Source: Ichthyophis bannanicus | Lineage: Eukaryota > Chordata > Amphibia > Gymnophiona > Ichthyophiidae | DNA length: 64,000 nt | NCBI GenBank assembly: GCA_033557465.1 | Contig: CM066037.1 | Coordinates: 519,800,686-519,864,685 of the forward strand | Direction of reading: 5' to 3' | Shown here: one piece after another, positions 44,340-54,640 of the stretch | How the letters are laid out: each line of letters begins with the position of its first letter | Position numbering within the stretch: position 1 is the stretch's first letter | Translations under genes and position numbers: made by a program | Notes under the pieces: generated by a model | Database searches by the model: none | What the model saw: only the letters and a program-made list of their open reading frames with translations | What the model was told of the DNA's origin: nothing

Positions 44340-44830
44340 GGTACATTGATGGTATTGAGTGTACCATAAAGCCTCCTTTATTATCCCACCAGACCAGACT
44401 AGTCCAGATGCATAAGTTTCACTCCTCTACTAGCAGTTAGAAAACCACCTTGTGGGCCTCCCTCTATACAGGACACTGTGCAGTCTCCCAGGATTCTCTC
44501 TATAGTAGATGGTAGACGTGTGGTTACTATATGGTGGAAGATTCTGGTTGAGCTCCTGCAGGTTCTTTTGAGAATTGTTTCTCCATGGACAAGCAGGAAT
44601 GAAGTCCTCAGATGATGTCCCTGACAGAGACCCAAGTGGAAATGCTACCCACTTTCTATGGGAAGCTTTTGGGAGGCACCTGCATGCCGCCTTCCTGAGC
44701 CTTCTACTTGGAGTGGACATAAGCCCAAAGAAAGTCCATCCAACTTTTGACCTCAGCAAGCTAGGGGCTGCAGTTTCCAATCACTCAATTTGTGGGGAAA
44801 TAGTGGAAGCCTGTAGGGTATCCTATTTTC
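44340..44830 (+). repeat. DIRS-like terminal fragment and flanking repeat
   Basis: 44575-44660 (TTTCTCCATGGACAAGCAGG, then AATGAAGTCCTCAGATGATG) resembles the DIRS ends at 769-821 and 29850-29900 (AGCAGGAA..AGTCCTCA). The sequence before it (TTATCCCACCAGACCAGACT) also has the look of an interspersed repeat. There is no credible protein. Confidence 0.5.
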
Positions 44831-45812
44831 AGTGAGGTATGTAATCATATTTCCTGTCTTTTAGCTGGAACAGTAAAGAAAATGTAGCATGTTAACACTA
44901 CACTTTCCTTAAGCGATCTGAAATTGTTTGTTAGTCTACGAACTAGGCTTTAACCAAAAGGAGGCATATGCGTTCCATATTCAGGACAGACATTCACATT
45001 TACTATATAGTACCTGTAAGGGACTAGGTTTTTTGGAAGATGGTTGGTGAATTTTAACTGCTTTAGTAATTGCATGACTTAGATCTGTAGACTTATAGAA
45101 ATTCTATGTTCGAAGTGTAGTACAAATGGAGGCAGATGCCTTTTTTGAAGCCTCAATTGGGTTAATTGTGAATGGGACGAATGAGTTAGTCTAGCACACC
45201 GACCGTAATGGGGGAGGAAAGAATAAATAAATCCCACCAGCTCAATCTTGTTAGCTTAAAACACAGTTTTAAACTGGAAATGAAAAGAAACCCATTTGAA
45301 CACATATGTTTATTTTTCTGTAAGATCTCTGTAATTTGCTCAGCTTAATTCTGTTGTATTCTTTTAAAGCCCAGTTGATCGCCAGAAACGCTGCTCTCTG
45401 GCTTGCTTTAGTTCTCTCTTGTTTCTGTTTTCCCTTTGGTGAAAACTCTGCCTGTCCGCCACTGCCTGCCCTCTCTATTTTACTTTGCTCTCTACATTCC
45501 TTGTCTTACAAAAATGTCAGCTAACCCCAGGACCGATTCCGGGGGGGGGGGGGGGGGGGAGGTCATTTTCTTCGGCGGACATCCCCCCCCTCCTCCTTAT
45601 TTATTTATTTATGTTAACCGGATCTGCTTGTTCTTTGCACTTTCTTTCTTCCTGCCTCTAGTGAGTAGCGCTGTAGCTCCCCGCTGAGAGCGAACCACCA
45701 GCAAGCGAGCGCGCTTCTTACGCGTTCCTACCGCCATCACCACGCGCAGAAGAGAGTCGTGCGCGCTATTCGGCCATTCACATAGCTCCTGCTCTCTGCT
45801 AGTAGATTTATA
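44831..45812. other. No gene seen; 19-base poly-G tract
   Basis: Unique-looking sequence; a run of 19 G at 45541-45559 is followed by GAGG, and TTTATTTATTTATTTATG lies near 45597. Confidence 0.4.
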
Positions 45813-45906
45813 AGAACATAAGATATGCCTTACTGGGTCAAACTAAGGTCCATCAAGCCCAGTATCCTGTTTCCAACAGTGGCCAATCTAGGTCACAAGT
45901 ACCTAT
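45813..45906 (-). repeat. CR1 3'-end fragment
   Basis: ATAAGAACATAAGATATGCC, then TACTGGGTCAAACTAAGGTC and AGCCCAGTATCCTGTTTCC: the terminal ~95 bp of CR1 on the minus strand. Confidence 0.8.
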
Positions 45907-46980
45907 GGCTGTAGGTCTCGCGGTTGGTGCTGTTCGGTAGCTGACATATACGTGTAGCAGCTCGATTGCCATGGTTGTTCTCTAATGTATTCTTGATTTC
46001 GTGTAATACAAATAAGAAAAAAAAAAGTAATGATGGTTCTGTATCTGCTACTGAAGAAATCGCAGCAGAAGTTTAGTGTCCATAACTTGTGCTTGTTCTC
46101 CCAAGGCTTAGGGATAAGGACGGACAGCCCCCAGCCGTGAGAGCAGACTGCTGCCTTCTAGGCTATCTTCTGCTGAACGGATAAGAGAGAGAGGTTCCAA
46201 TAAACAACTCAACGCAGTATTGCTGTTGGCTCTGCCTGGCATGTGTCAAGGGCACTAGGAACCAGAGGCAAGGCTTTGAGAGACATCGCGTTATCCTCAG
46301 ATTTTGCTAATTGAACCAGTCATGAAGGATCTCAAAGTATTAATCTCCGGAAAACTTGTAATAACGCACATCTGAACATCTACTTTTAACCGTACGTATC
46401 TACAATGACGCCGAGTTCTTCTGTTTTAGTAGTATTTCATCTACTGCCTTTCTTTCTAAGGTGGTTCGCATCTATTAAAATGAAAGGAATTACATATAGT
46501 AGCAGAACAGAGAGAGAAAGAGGTCATCTAGTGCCCGACAACTCGAACCCCCAAAGGTCTGTTGAACTAGATGGGTTTTGAGTTGAGTCGGAAGGGTGGC
46601 ACAGAGTCGCGGAGATTAGGCGCGCAGAAGCAAAAGGCTGAGTGCTTAACGCTCTGCAGCCCGATCGCTGGGCGACCTGAAAGCGGGTCACTTTCGTAGC
46701 TGATCCTCTCTGAGTGCGCGTCTGGAAGCTGCCACCCCAGGGCTCTGCTTAATGCCCTGCTTGTGGCTCAGACCAGAGGATTGGGAGTATTGCGTCGCAG
46801 CTACAACTAATGTACCCGAAAACATAGCAGCACACCCCAAGCAAGGGCAGCTAGCCTAGGCGTAACAGACAGTATTTTCGCAGTAAACGTTCAAGAAAGT
46901 CTTGGGAAAACACCGAGGCTGCCTAGTCGTACTTGTGAAAAAGGAATGCAAAGTCTGAGCTGATGGGCGCGGGCAGAGGC
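45907..46980. other. Upstream flank of the PH-domain gene, GC rising
   Basis: No frame recognised. 46460-46640 resembles an interspersed repeat (GAACTAGATGGGTTTTGAGT, GGGTGGCACAGAGTCGCGG). CpG content rises from about 46600 and is high from 46960 through 47520, consistent with a promoter CpG island. Confidence 0.4.
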
Positions 46981-47044
46981 AGGGTAGACGGCTAAGTGCT
47001 AGCGGGAGGGGGAGGGGCTCGGGAAGGCTGGTCCCGTCGTCGCC

Positions 47045-47070
47045 GCGGGGGGCGGGGAGCCCTTAAAAGC
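47045..47070 (+). promoter_or_regulatory. GC box and TATA-like element of the PH-domain gene
   Basis: GGGGGGCGGGG (Sp1-type GC box) at about 47047 is followed by CCTTAAAAGC (TTAAAA at 47063-47068). Initiation some 25-30 bases downstream would leave a 5' untranslated region of only about 15 bases before the ATG at 47107. Alternatively, dispersed initiation occurs further upstream in the CpG island. Confidence 0.5.
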
Positions 47071-47106
47071 AGCTGGGGCGCACGGGGCCGGCAGCAGAGG
47101 CCGACG

Positions 47107-47510
47107 ATGCTGGAGACGGGCTGCCGGGTGCTGAAGGAGGGCGTGCTGGAGAAGCGCGGCGACGGGCTGCTGCAGCTCTGGAAGAAGAAGCGCTGCGTGC
47201 TGACGGCCGACGGGCTCCTGCTGCTGTCGCCCAAGCCGCGCCCCGTCGCCGAGCCGCCGCGCCTCAAGCAGCTGCACTTCGCGCACATGAAGACGGTGGA
47301 CTGCGTGGAGCGCAAGGGCAAACACGTCTACTTCACGGTGGTGATGGCCGAGGGCCGCGAGATCGACTTTCGGTGCCCACAGGAGCAGGGCTGGAACGCC
47401 GAGATCACCCTGCAGCTGGTGCAGTACAAGAACAGCCAGGCCATCCTAGCCGTGAAGTCCACTCGCCAGAAGCAGCCGCACCTGGTGCAGCAGCTCCGCG
47501 CCGAGCCCAG
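47107..47510 (+). CDS. PHLDA2: PHLDA2-like pleckstrin-homology protein, coding exon 1
   Basis: A small cytosolic protein that is almost only a PH domain. Family members bind membrane phosphoinositides and restrain Akt-linked growth signalling. Residues about 8-112 show [20 protein letters not shown] and [12 protein letters not shown], then [39 protein letters not shown] and [20 protein letters not shown]. The invariant PH-domain Trp is in GWNAEI. This wording matches non-mammalian PHLDA2 as I recall it; PHLDA3, which shares LLQLWKRKRCVLT, is the main alternative. The ATG at 47107 has A at -3 and lies just after the TATA-like element; the in-frame ATG at 46996 lies upstream of it and is unlikely. 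A donor at CCCAG/GTCAGC (47510) joined to 50554 would add Arg-Leu-Asn and a stop, giving 137 residues. The donor is weak, so the C-terminus is uncertain. Confidence 0.8.
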
Positions 47511-47910
47511 GTCAGCCCCGGCTCCTTCCCCTGCCCTCCCCCCCCTCTCTCTGCTTGCACCCCGGCTCATGCCCTCACCCTTTGCTTGCCAGCCCCGGCT
47601 CCTTCCCCTGCCCTCCCCCCCTCTCTGCTTGCACCCCGGCTCATGCCCTCACCCTTTGCTTGCCAGCCCTGGCTCACTCCCCTGCCCCTCTCCCCACTTC
47701 TCTCTCTGCTTGCCAGCCCCGGCTCCTTCCCCTGCCCTCCCTCCCCTCTCTGCTTGCACCCCAGCTCATGCCCTCACCCTTTGCTTGCCAGCCCCGGCTC
47801 CTTCCCCTGCCCTCTCTGCTTGCACCCCGGCTCATGCCCTCACCCTTTGCTTGCCAGCCCTGGCTCACTCCCCTGCCCCTCTCCCCACTTCTCTCTCTGC
47901 TTGCCAGCTC
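47511..47910 (+). repeat. GC-rich minisatellite in the first intron, with higher-order structure
   Basis: Units A (about 66-77 bp, CCCCGGCTCCTTCCCCTGCC ... TTTGCTTGCCAG) and B (50 bp, CCCTGGCTCACTCCCCTGCC ... TGCTTGCCAG) are arranged A-A-B-A-A-B. They start near 47516, 47593, 47667, 47717, 47792 and 47858. Each unit ends in a pyrimidine tract plus GCCAG, resembling a splice acceptor. Long open frames cross it only because the unit lacks stop codons in any frame. Confidence 0.8.
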
Positions 47911-48335
47911 GGCTCATTCCTGCGTCCCCTGCCACTCGCCTTCCTCTCCCACCAAGGCGACTCAGCTTTTGTCTTTTACATCCTACTCCTAGGTTGGTTT
48001 GCCCTCTCTGCTCTGCAGTTCCTACTCCCAGGTTGGCTCTTCCCAGGCTGACAGTAGCCTTTCTCCTGTGTTCTGGCTTCTCACTGCAGTTGTGGCAAAT
48101 GGGGAACTTCACCCCCCCCCCCCTCACCTCCTCCCAAAAAAGTTATCCATCTATTTTTGTTTTAATTCATACAAAATAAGAGCCTCTAAAAACGGAAACA
48201 CAATTGAACGGGTTAACCTGTGCAACAGGTTGGACTGTAGCATCAAATAACACTTTAACCGGCTTCTTACGGACTGTCAGTTCTGATGGACACTGACATT
48301 TTGAGATCATTCAAAATAGTTGTGACCTGTATTGG
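47911..48335. other. Intron sequence, no feature
   Basis: C-rich, then AT-richer sequence with a C homopolymer at about 48111-48122. No element recognised. Confidence 0.4.
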
Positions 48336-48405
48336 TCACTGTTAGAAATGGCATACTGGGCTGGATAGACCTTTGGTCTGGTCCAGTCTGGCAGTTTTGC
48401 TTAAG
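48336..48405 (+). repeat. CR1 3'-end fragment in the intron
   Basis: AAATGGCATACTGGGCTGGA, then TAGACCTTTGGTCTGGTCCA matches the CR1 tail on the plus strand, diverged. Confidence 0.55.
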
Positions 48406-48559
48406 GCTGGACGTAAGGATCTAGTAAACATTCTGAAACAGTTTGTCTTGGAGCAGTTTCTCCAAATGGGTTAGTCTTGGCATACCAGTGACTTTCATGA
48501 ATTCTACTTCTTAAGCCTGATCTCAGTCTCAAATCCACTGCTAATGCTCAGTGTAATAC

Positions 48560-49190
48560 TTGCAACATAGCAAAAAGCTTCCTTCTGGAGTTTGTAAGAT
48601 GTAACATGTATGGGTAGTTTGTCAAGATGTACTTAGACATTTCTCTTTATCAGGCCTGTGGCTCCCAATCATTCTGTCACATTTTCTTGGTCTCTGACTG
48701 CATTTCTTGGTACTTCAGGATCTTTTACCTCTCCACGCGATTCACAGAATGATTACTTGGAACCGACACCTCTATTATCAATGCCGTTCTGGTGTTTTCT
48801 CCTATGTCAGGTTTCCTTGCATCTAGTTTCTCATCCATTGGAATGGGAATGTCCCAGGTGATCATAACCTCCTCATTCTCTGTAATTCTCTTAAGGTCAT
48901 GATCCCAGTGCTTTTCAGGGTTTGTAGTGTTTACAGAGTTTCCAACGTATGAGGCGTGCTACTTTGTTGTGCCTTTGGTATAGAAATTTTCTACCATCAG
49001 AACTTCACAGCCAGCTATGAGGTGAATCACTTTCTCCAGGTTTTTGTTGCAGAATTGATGTGTCTGTGTTGCCAGTACTCACTGTAAACCACAGCCATGT
49101 CAGTAGCTTGATAGCTTTATACCCACTTGTGTTGGAACAGGAGACAGTGTTGCCTGGCAGGGAGTGAAAACTGCAGGGTAAGCCCTTATA
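48560..49190 (-). pseudogene. Old LINE C-terminal region with zinc finger and restriction-like endonuclease motifs
   Basis: The minus-strand translation across frameshifts reads QFCNKNLEKVIHLIAGCEVL (near 49050; a C..E.V.HL..GC finger) and HASYVGNSVN. Next come WDIPIPMDEKLDARKPDIGE, then TRTALIIEVSVPSNHSVNRV (48870-48780; KPD..ALII(D/E)V). The end is LGATGLIKRN and LDKLPIHVTSYKLQKEA (48670-48585). A zinc finger followed by KPD..DV is the order in R2/NeSL-like LINEs with a restriction-like endonuclease. The clade is my inference. It is paralogous to 16440-16754 plus 20679-20760. Confidence 0.5.
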
Positions 49191-49935
49191 ACATTCCATT
49201 TCTTGTCTTTTTTAAAAAATGTGGGTGATAGGAAGTGCTGAGCGAACATCATTCAAGACATGACTATAGCTTTCTTACCTGTGTGCTATACACTGCAGAC
49301 ACTGTTAGGCACTAAAGAGGTACTCCTCATGCTCGTCTTCCCCACCTCTATTTAATGCCTTTTGCTGGGGACATCACATGTAGGTCATAGCCTGTTCAGC
49401 GCTAATAGTCTAAGGTGCTAGTACTTACCTATTTTATAAACTTCATAATCTGTTAGTTGTGAATTTAACTAAATCTGCATCTAGAAACTATGAAAACCAT
49501 TGATTAGTCTAGACTTCAGAATCAGGTGGTCTAATATAAAAATGCCTTCTAGGTAGCTGGAAAAGTCTGTCTAGGAGCCAGAAGACCTCTGCATACCTGA
49601 TCCAGGTATCTAGATAACAAACATGAATGCTGGCTATCTGAAACGGAGGCTCTGGTTTCAGGTCTTCTACTCCTGGCTTCCCCCAGTCTTTCTGTAGTGT
49701 TTATCATCTGTTTCAAATCACTCTTCCTTGTGCTGCGCCCTTGCTGGTAAGGTTAGAGGTACACCAGAATCACCTGTGCCTGTGTAACTTAACCACTACC
49801 GGAATACAAGAGCATAATTCCCATCCTTGAAAAGAGCCCAAAAACCTGTTTTTGCAAAGGACTGCGCTGGGAGAGGAACGGATTGCAGAGCTTAGTATAT
49901 GGTATAGCTGGGTAGCCTGGTCTTTAGTTGTTGTC
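49191..49935. other. Intron sequence, no feature
   Basis: No frame, RNA gene or repeat recognised. Confidence 0.35.
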
Positions 49936-49939
49936 ATTT

Positions 49940-50110
49940 TTCTGCCTTTATGCTTAGGAGTAATCTAAGGAAATACTACTTTATGAAAAGAGGGGTGGAT
50001 GTGTGGGACAGCCTCACAGCAGAGGTGGTTGGGATGCTGACTGTGCGTGAATTCAGGAAAGCATAAGACAAGCACAGACGATCTCTAAAGGATCGGAGGG
50101 ATTGCAGAGT
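49940..50110 (+). pseudogene. CR1-like LINE C-terminal fragment
   Basis: The plus-strand reading LRRNLRKYYFMKRGVDVWDS, then LTAEVVGMLTVREFRKA and DKHRRSLKDRRD matches the 'YYFT.RV...WN.LP..VV.A.TV..FK..LDK' end of CR1-clade proteins. Confidence 0.5.
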
Positions 50111-50553
50111 TTAGTATTTGGATAGCCTCATGGGATTTATCCGTCATCCTTTTTTGGAGGTTCTGTGTTATAATTAGCGTGGATCGCTATTTATTTTGCT
50201 ACTCTCCATGGCCAACCTTGATCTTAAAATCATAGGACGTTTTTATTTTATTTAATTTTGCTTTTCTATGTTTGCAGTAAATTGTAGTATATCAGATGAA
50301 GAAAACCTTGCTCTGCCTTGGTAAACTGATCTGAGGAAGGTGTTTTTTACTTCTTAAAACTTGCTAAGAGATGTATTAAGTTAGCCAATGAAAATTATAT
50401 CACAGGATCTTTACAATTCATTTAGTCTTTGCTTTGTGATAAATAAAACACCGGAGTATATTTGGCTAAATACTAAACTATTTTGGAAATAAAGTCTAGC
50501 ATCGTCTACTATATTAATCTGGGGTTTTCTTGTGTTGCTTGATTGTTTTCCAG

Positions 50554-51905
50554 GTTGAATTAAAGGTGCTCTTTGAGCTATGGGTGGATAGTTTCTTCTA
50601 TCTTCAGTGGCTCAAAAACTTGCAAAATTAAGAAAAGCACTATTACAGCTGCTCTGGTTGCCACCATGGCCTGGCGGACTGAAAAGCAAACTTTAAGTTC
50701 TGCAGCACAACATGGATTCGTATCAAATGGATGCACACATCACGAAAACGTCTCTCCCTCATTTATGGTCTACGGAATGGCTCAAGCTGCCTGGTGAATC
50801 TGCTCGGACATTACTTTAACTTGATTTCATTTCACTTTGCTTCAGCCTATTTATTAGGGTTTTATTTACATTTTTTCTCCTTTGCCAAGCTTTTGCTGAA
50901 TATAGGTCATGCAAATTATGAACAGAAATTCAGTGTATTTGAGTTTTTAATAATTGGAGCCTGGAACAGGTTATCAATCCCATTTTACACTGAGGCATGC
51001 TCTTTCTAGTAAAAGAGAAATCTCCACATTCAGTTTCCTTTAAAAAAACAAAACAAACCTAGCTGTACAAAAGAGTTTTAATTTTTATGCTCATTGAATA
51101 CAGTGACTGTCCAAACTTGACACTCAAGCCCCCTTCACCATGTCTCTGTCAAAATATGTTCAAAAAATATGCACATTATATTTTCATACTTTTTAAGATT
51201 TTCTTTTTAATTTATTATATTTTTTTAATTGGCCTGCTTTTTGTATAGTTCAATGATCTTGGAAAAGTTAAAGTTGGAGGGGATACTCAAGGGGATAAAC
51301 TCATTTTAAGAAGAACAGGATCACGTTTTGAAGCATTTCTGGAAGCATCTGAGGTTTGACACCTCTTATACACATTGTCCTTTGCCTTTCTCATCCTCTA
51401 AGATTTTATTTGCATTTTTGTACGATGAGTCTCACATTTGTAAGCATACCAGATTTCTCACTGCTTGGTTTTCTGTTGTCCTATATAACACTTTATGGCA
51501 GAAAATGGGAGGGTTTGTATGATGTGAAGCTCAGTTGGAAACATGCAAGTGCTATTCTAGACATGGAAATATTGAAAGTTGGGACTGGGCACAGTGGCAG
51601 ACTAGCCATTGATCTTTGACTGACGTAGCCTGAAAACTAGAAAATCTACAACGATTTGTGTGATTAAAACCAGGTGTGTTACCATACATAAATATCTTTC
51701 CCCAATGGAAGGGGAGCGAGCCATTATGTGTTTCAATAGGGGTTGTGTGACTCTTTGAACTGATGATTCATCATAGGCTTGGGCTATCAGAAGGTCTGTC
51801 TGGTTTTAAAACTTTTGACATTCAGCGGTAGTTCTATGAAATGGTTCATTAATATGTAAACTATATTTAATCTGATTTTAAAATAAAAAGAATTGCATCT
51901 CATTT
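50554..51905 (+). other. PHLDA2: Predicted second exon / 3' untranslated region of the PH-domain gene
   Basis: A good acceptor (TTGATTGTTTTCCAG) ends at 50553. Joined to 47510 it gives three more codons and TAA at 50561-50563. The sequence to about 51905 is free of recognisable repeats, AT-rich, and has AATAAA at 51882-51887 as a candidate poly(A) signal. PHLDA2 genes have two exons with the second mostly untranslated, which fits. Transcript evidence is lacking. Confidence 0.45.
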
Positions 51906-53215
51906 GCTTCTTTTTGGGCTTCTCGAAGGTGGCAAAATACTCAAAGCCCTCCCCCCCTTACAAATCCATTTTTAGGCACTGGATAAATCTAGTGTTGCCA
52001 TTCGTGGGTCTGGTTAGGTTACATATATAAGGAAACAGGGTCACTGGTATCAATTGAAGATCGATATACATTGGCAACAGTTATAGAAAGTACGCACAGA
52101 CATTGGGTCATGTTCTTGCAGTGAAGTGGTGCATCATGTGTGGGCCAGAGGTTAATGCAAAGACACTCAACCTCCTTTGGCAGTCTCCTCGTATCATCTT
52201 GGGTATAAAACAATTAGCGTTGCCATTATTGTATCCTTCCTGCTCCACCCCCCTCCCCTTTTTTTTTTCTAGATCTGATACCCGACCACGGGCTTATGAA
52301 AATTAGCATCTCGTAGAATGTGAGACAAAATGGTTGTGATGTTAACGTGTGTAAATACTACTCGGGGAAAACTTGAGACGTGATTTATTTTTCATATTTT
52401 CCAAAGTACATTCCATTTCCAATAAAGTGATACCTATTGAAAAGACCGAGAAGGACTGGTGTGTGTTTTTTTTCTCTTCGTACCTGGGTGGGATTGACTT
52501 TGATGGGTTAGGTAAAGAAAGGTGTTGATTCCAAAGCCATGTTTGTAATCCTAAATGTTTTTGATAAGAGTGCTGTTTGATTTCCAAAACTTTACTCAAC
52601 TGTGCAATATTACATACTGAGAAAGTTCTAGCAAAAGTGCAAGCAGGCTGATTAGTCAATTTATATAGGGAAAGACTCATTTTAGGATGAGATCTGGAAT
52701 ATTGCTGAAATGCTTTGCCATTGTAACAAATCATTGTGTTTTGGCTTCCAAAAGATTTTTTTCTTAAGAGGGAAGGAAGTGAAGTCACATCTGTCTGACC
52801 TTCCAGCATGCGTTGGTGTTACGCTATTGAAATGAGCTGAACCCTGTCAAGCTGAAATCCTTCTTAGTAGCTAAATTCCAGGCTGAATCTGCCCTTCGCC
52901 CGGACTGGTCTATGCTGAGGAAGGTTATTATGTCTCCATGTACATGATCAGAGCTGGCGCATTAAGTGTCCAAGGATATGAGCTGCCCTAGGTAAACCTC
53001 ATCCCTTGTGCCTCCTGTTCCCTCCCCCATTTAAACAGGAAGTCAGCAGCAGGTGTCAAAGGGCTGGAAGTCACACAGCCTCATGACTCCGAGCTTTAAG
53101 GTAAGCACTGTGGGGCTGTTTGAGGCCATTGCAGCCACTGCAGACCCCGGAGAGGGGGCAGTGTCTAGTGTTGGTGCTCTAAGTTGCCACTTAGTTCATC
53201 TATCGGCCATCCTGG
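51906..53215. other. No confident gene; unrecognised minus-strand frame
   Basis: A minus-strand open frame of 155 codons (52809-52342) has no family resemblance that I can see and no promoter or splice context. Its composition is not repeat-like. I regard it as probably chance. Nothing else is recognised. Confidence 0.3.
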
Positions 53216-53223
53216 CTCTAGGC

Positions 53224-53415
53224 CAGAGGTACTCAAATCCAGTCCTGGAGGGCTGCAAACCAGTCAGGTTTTTGGGATATCCCTAATGAATATGCATGAG
53301 ATATATTTGCATGCATGGCCTCCATTGTATTTGAATCTCTCATGCATATTCATTAGGGATATCCCAAAAACCTGACTGGTTTGCGGCCCTCCAGGACTGG
53401 ATTTGAGTACCTCTG
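53224..53415. mobile_element. Palindromic hAT MITE with perfect 8-bp target duplication
   Basis: The 192-bp element starts CAGAGGTACTCAAATCCAGT and ends in its reverse complement. The arms of about 85 bp pair almost fully, including GGATATCCCTAATGAATATG. CTCTAGGC flanks both sides (53216-53223, 53416-53423). Eight-bp duplication and CAGAGGT ends indicate hAT. Confidence 0.9.
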
Positions 53416-53423
53416 CTCTAGGC

Positions 53424-54031
53424 AAACCTCCAGCCTTGTGCTCGCTCTTGATGTTTAGACCCCTAACGCTCCCTTCCTCCGTGGTAATTAAACTCTATAA
53501 TCATGGCAACACTATCCCTCTCACAACAATCCTAAACACATTAGGACATCCTACTTTAAAATACTAAATATTGTTTTCTAATATATACCTTAATAGGGTG
53601 ATTTTCTAAAAACCATTTACAAGGGTAAATTGATTATTTGAAAACTGCCCCTTCTTCCTGCAGGTAAAGTAGAAGCAGATGATTCTTTGAGTGTCTTGTT
53701 AGTTTTGACGGCAGCTGCTCTTTGCTGCCATAGGCGACTATCTAGTGCTTGCGCCAACCCTGTACAGTTGGAACAGGCAGTGTTGAAAAGGGCTAAACCC
53801 AAGGACAGCATTTTACTGCACACACAATAGTGTGATACAAAATTCTTGAGAGACATGGTGCCTATTAGTCCTTATGAGTTAGATCTGTAATATGAAACTT
53901 ACTCCTGCAAATGCCCTATGACTTGGTCAGGAGTCTTGCGTTCAGGTCTCCAGTTCGGTGGGACTGAGAGCACCCTGGCATGCTGTGGAGCAGAGGTGAT
54001 GTCCTTAAGCTCCCGTGAACAAAGGAGAACC
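53424..54031. other. No recognisable feature
   Basis: No coding or repeat signal recognised. Confidence 0.3.
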
Positions 54032-54243
54032 CAGAGTTGCTGAATTACCCAGTCCCAGGAGTGAGATTTTTTTTGCCAGATTTGGTTTTAAATTTGCATT
54101 GCAGTACAGTATGGTATTTGTAGTCCCTGAATTTACCCATTAGAATCAGTGCTGCAGGTCCCATAATGCATCAGAATGAGATGGTCAGAAATCCAGGACT
54201 GGCTAAAAATTGCCTCCAGGAAATGGGTAACATGGCAACTCTG
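54032..54243. mobile_element. MITE with CAGAGTTGC ends
   Basis: The left end is CAGAGTTGCTGAATTACCCA; the right end in reverse complement is CAGAGTTGCCATGTTACCCA. AGAACC flanks both sides (54026-54031, 54244-54249). The interior is TTTGCATTGCAGTACAGTAT, then TTGTAGTCCCTGA. A second copy is at 63136-63528. The observed duplication is 6 bp, shorter than the hAT standard, so the superfamily is open. Confidence 0.7.
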
Positions 54244-54249
54244 AGAACC

Positions 54250-54640
54250 ACTGCTGTGAGCGTCCCTGTGGCAAACAGATACTGAGGGGTAAGTTCTTTT
54301 CTTTAAAAAAAAAAAAAAAAAGACCTTCGACAAGCATGCTAGTGTGTGTGTGTGTGTGGGGGGGGGGGGGGAGGATATGCTTATTAACCGATGTCCTGAT
54401 TTATAAAAATGCCCCATTCTTTCATCATAGCCTATACAAAAAGACATCTCATTTTTGTAGCACTAAGTAAGCTGTAGCACTGAATGAATTAATGTAACCC
54501 CCTACTTGTAGAACAGAAATCTGCAGAAAGGTAAAATGTGAGAGAGAAATCAAAAGTGAATGTATTTCTTGTGGGCTGCATTTTATTGGCATCTTATTGC
54601 TCTAGCTATTGGCTACCAAGACCAGGCTGACCAGATAACC
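54250..54640. other. Simple-sequence tracts
   Basis: An A tract of about 17 bases near 54306, TG repeats (54341-54357) and a G tract (54358-54371). No gene. Confidence 0.5.

Noticed and set aside
46996..48051. 351-codon open frame taken as one protein
   Set aside because: The first 37 codons lie upstream of the TATA-like element and the last ~180 codons are minisatellite that is open in every frame. Only 47107-47510 has protein-family support.
52342..52809. 155-codon minus-strand frame as a gene
   Set aside because: No similarity recognised; within the expected range for chance frames in 64 kb of both strands.
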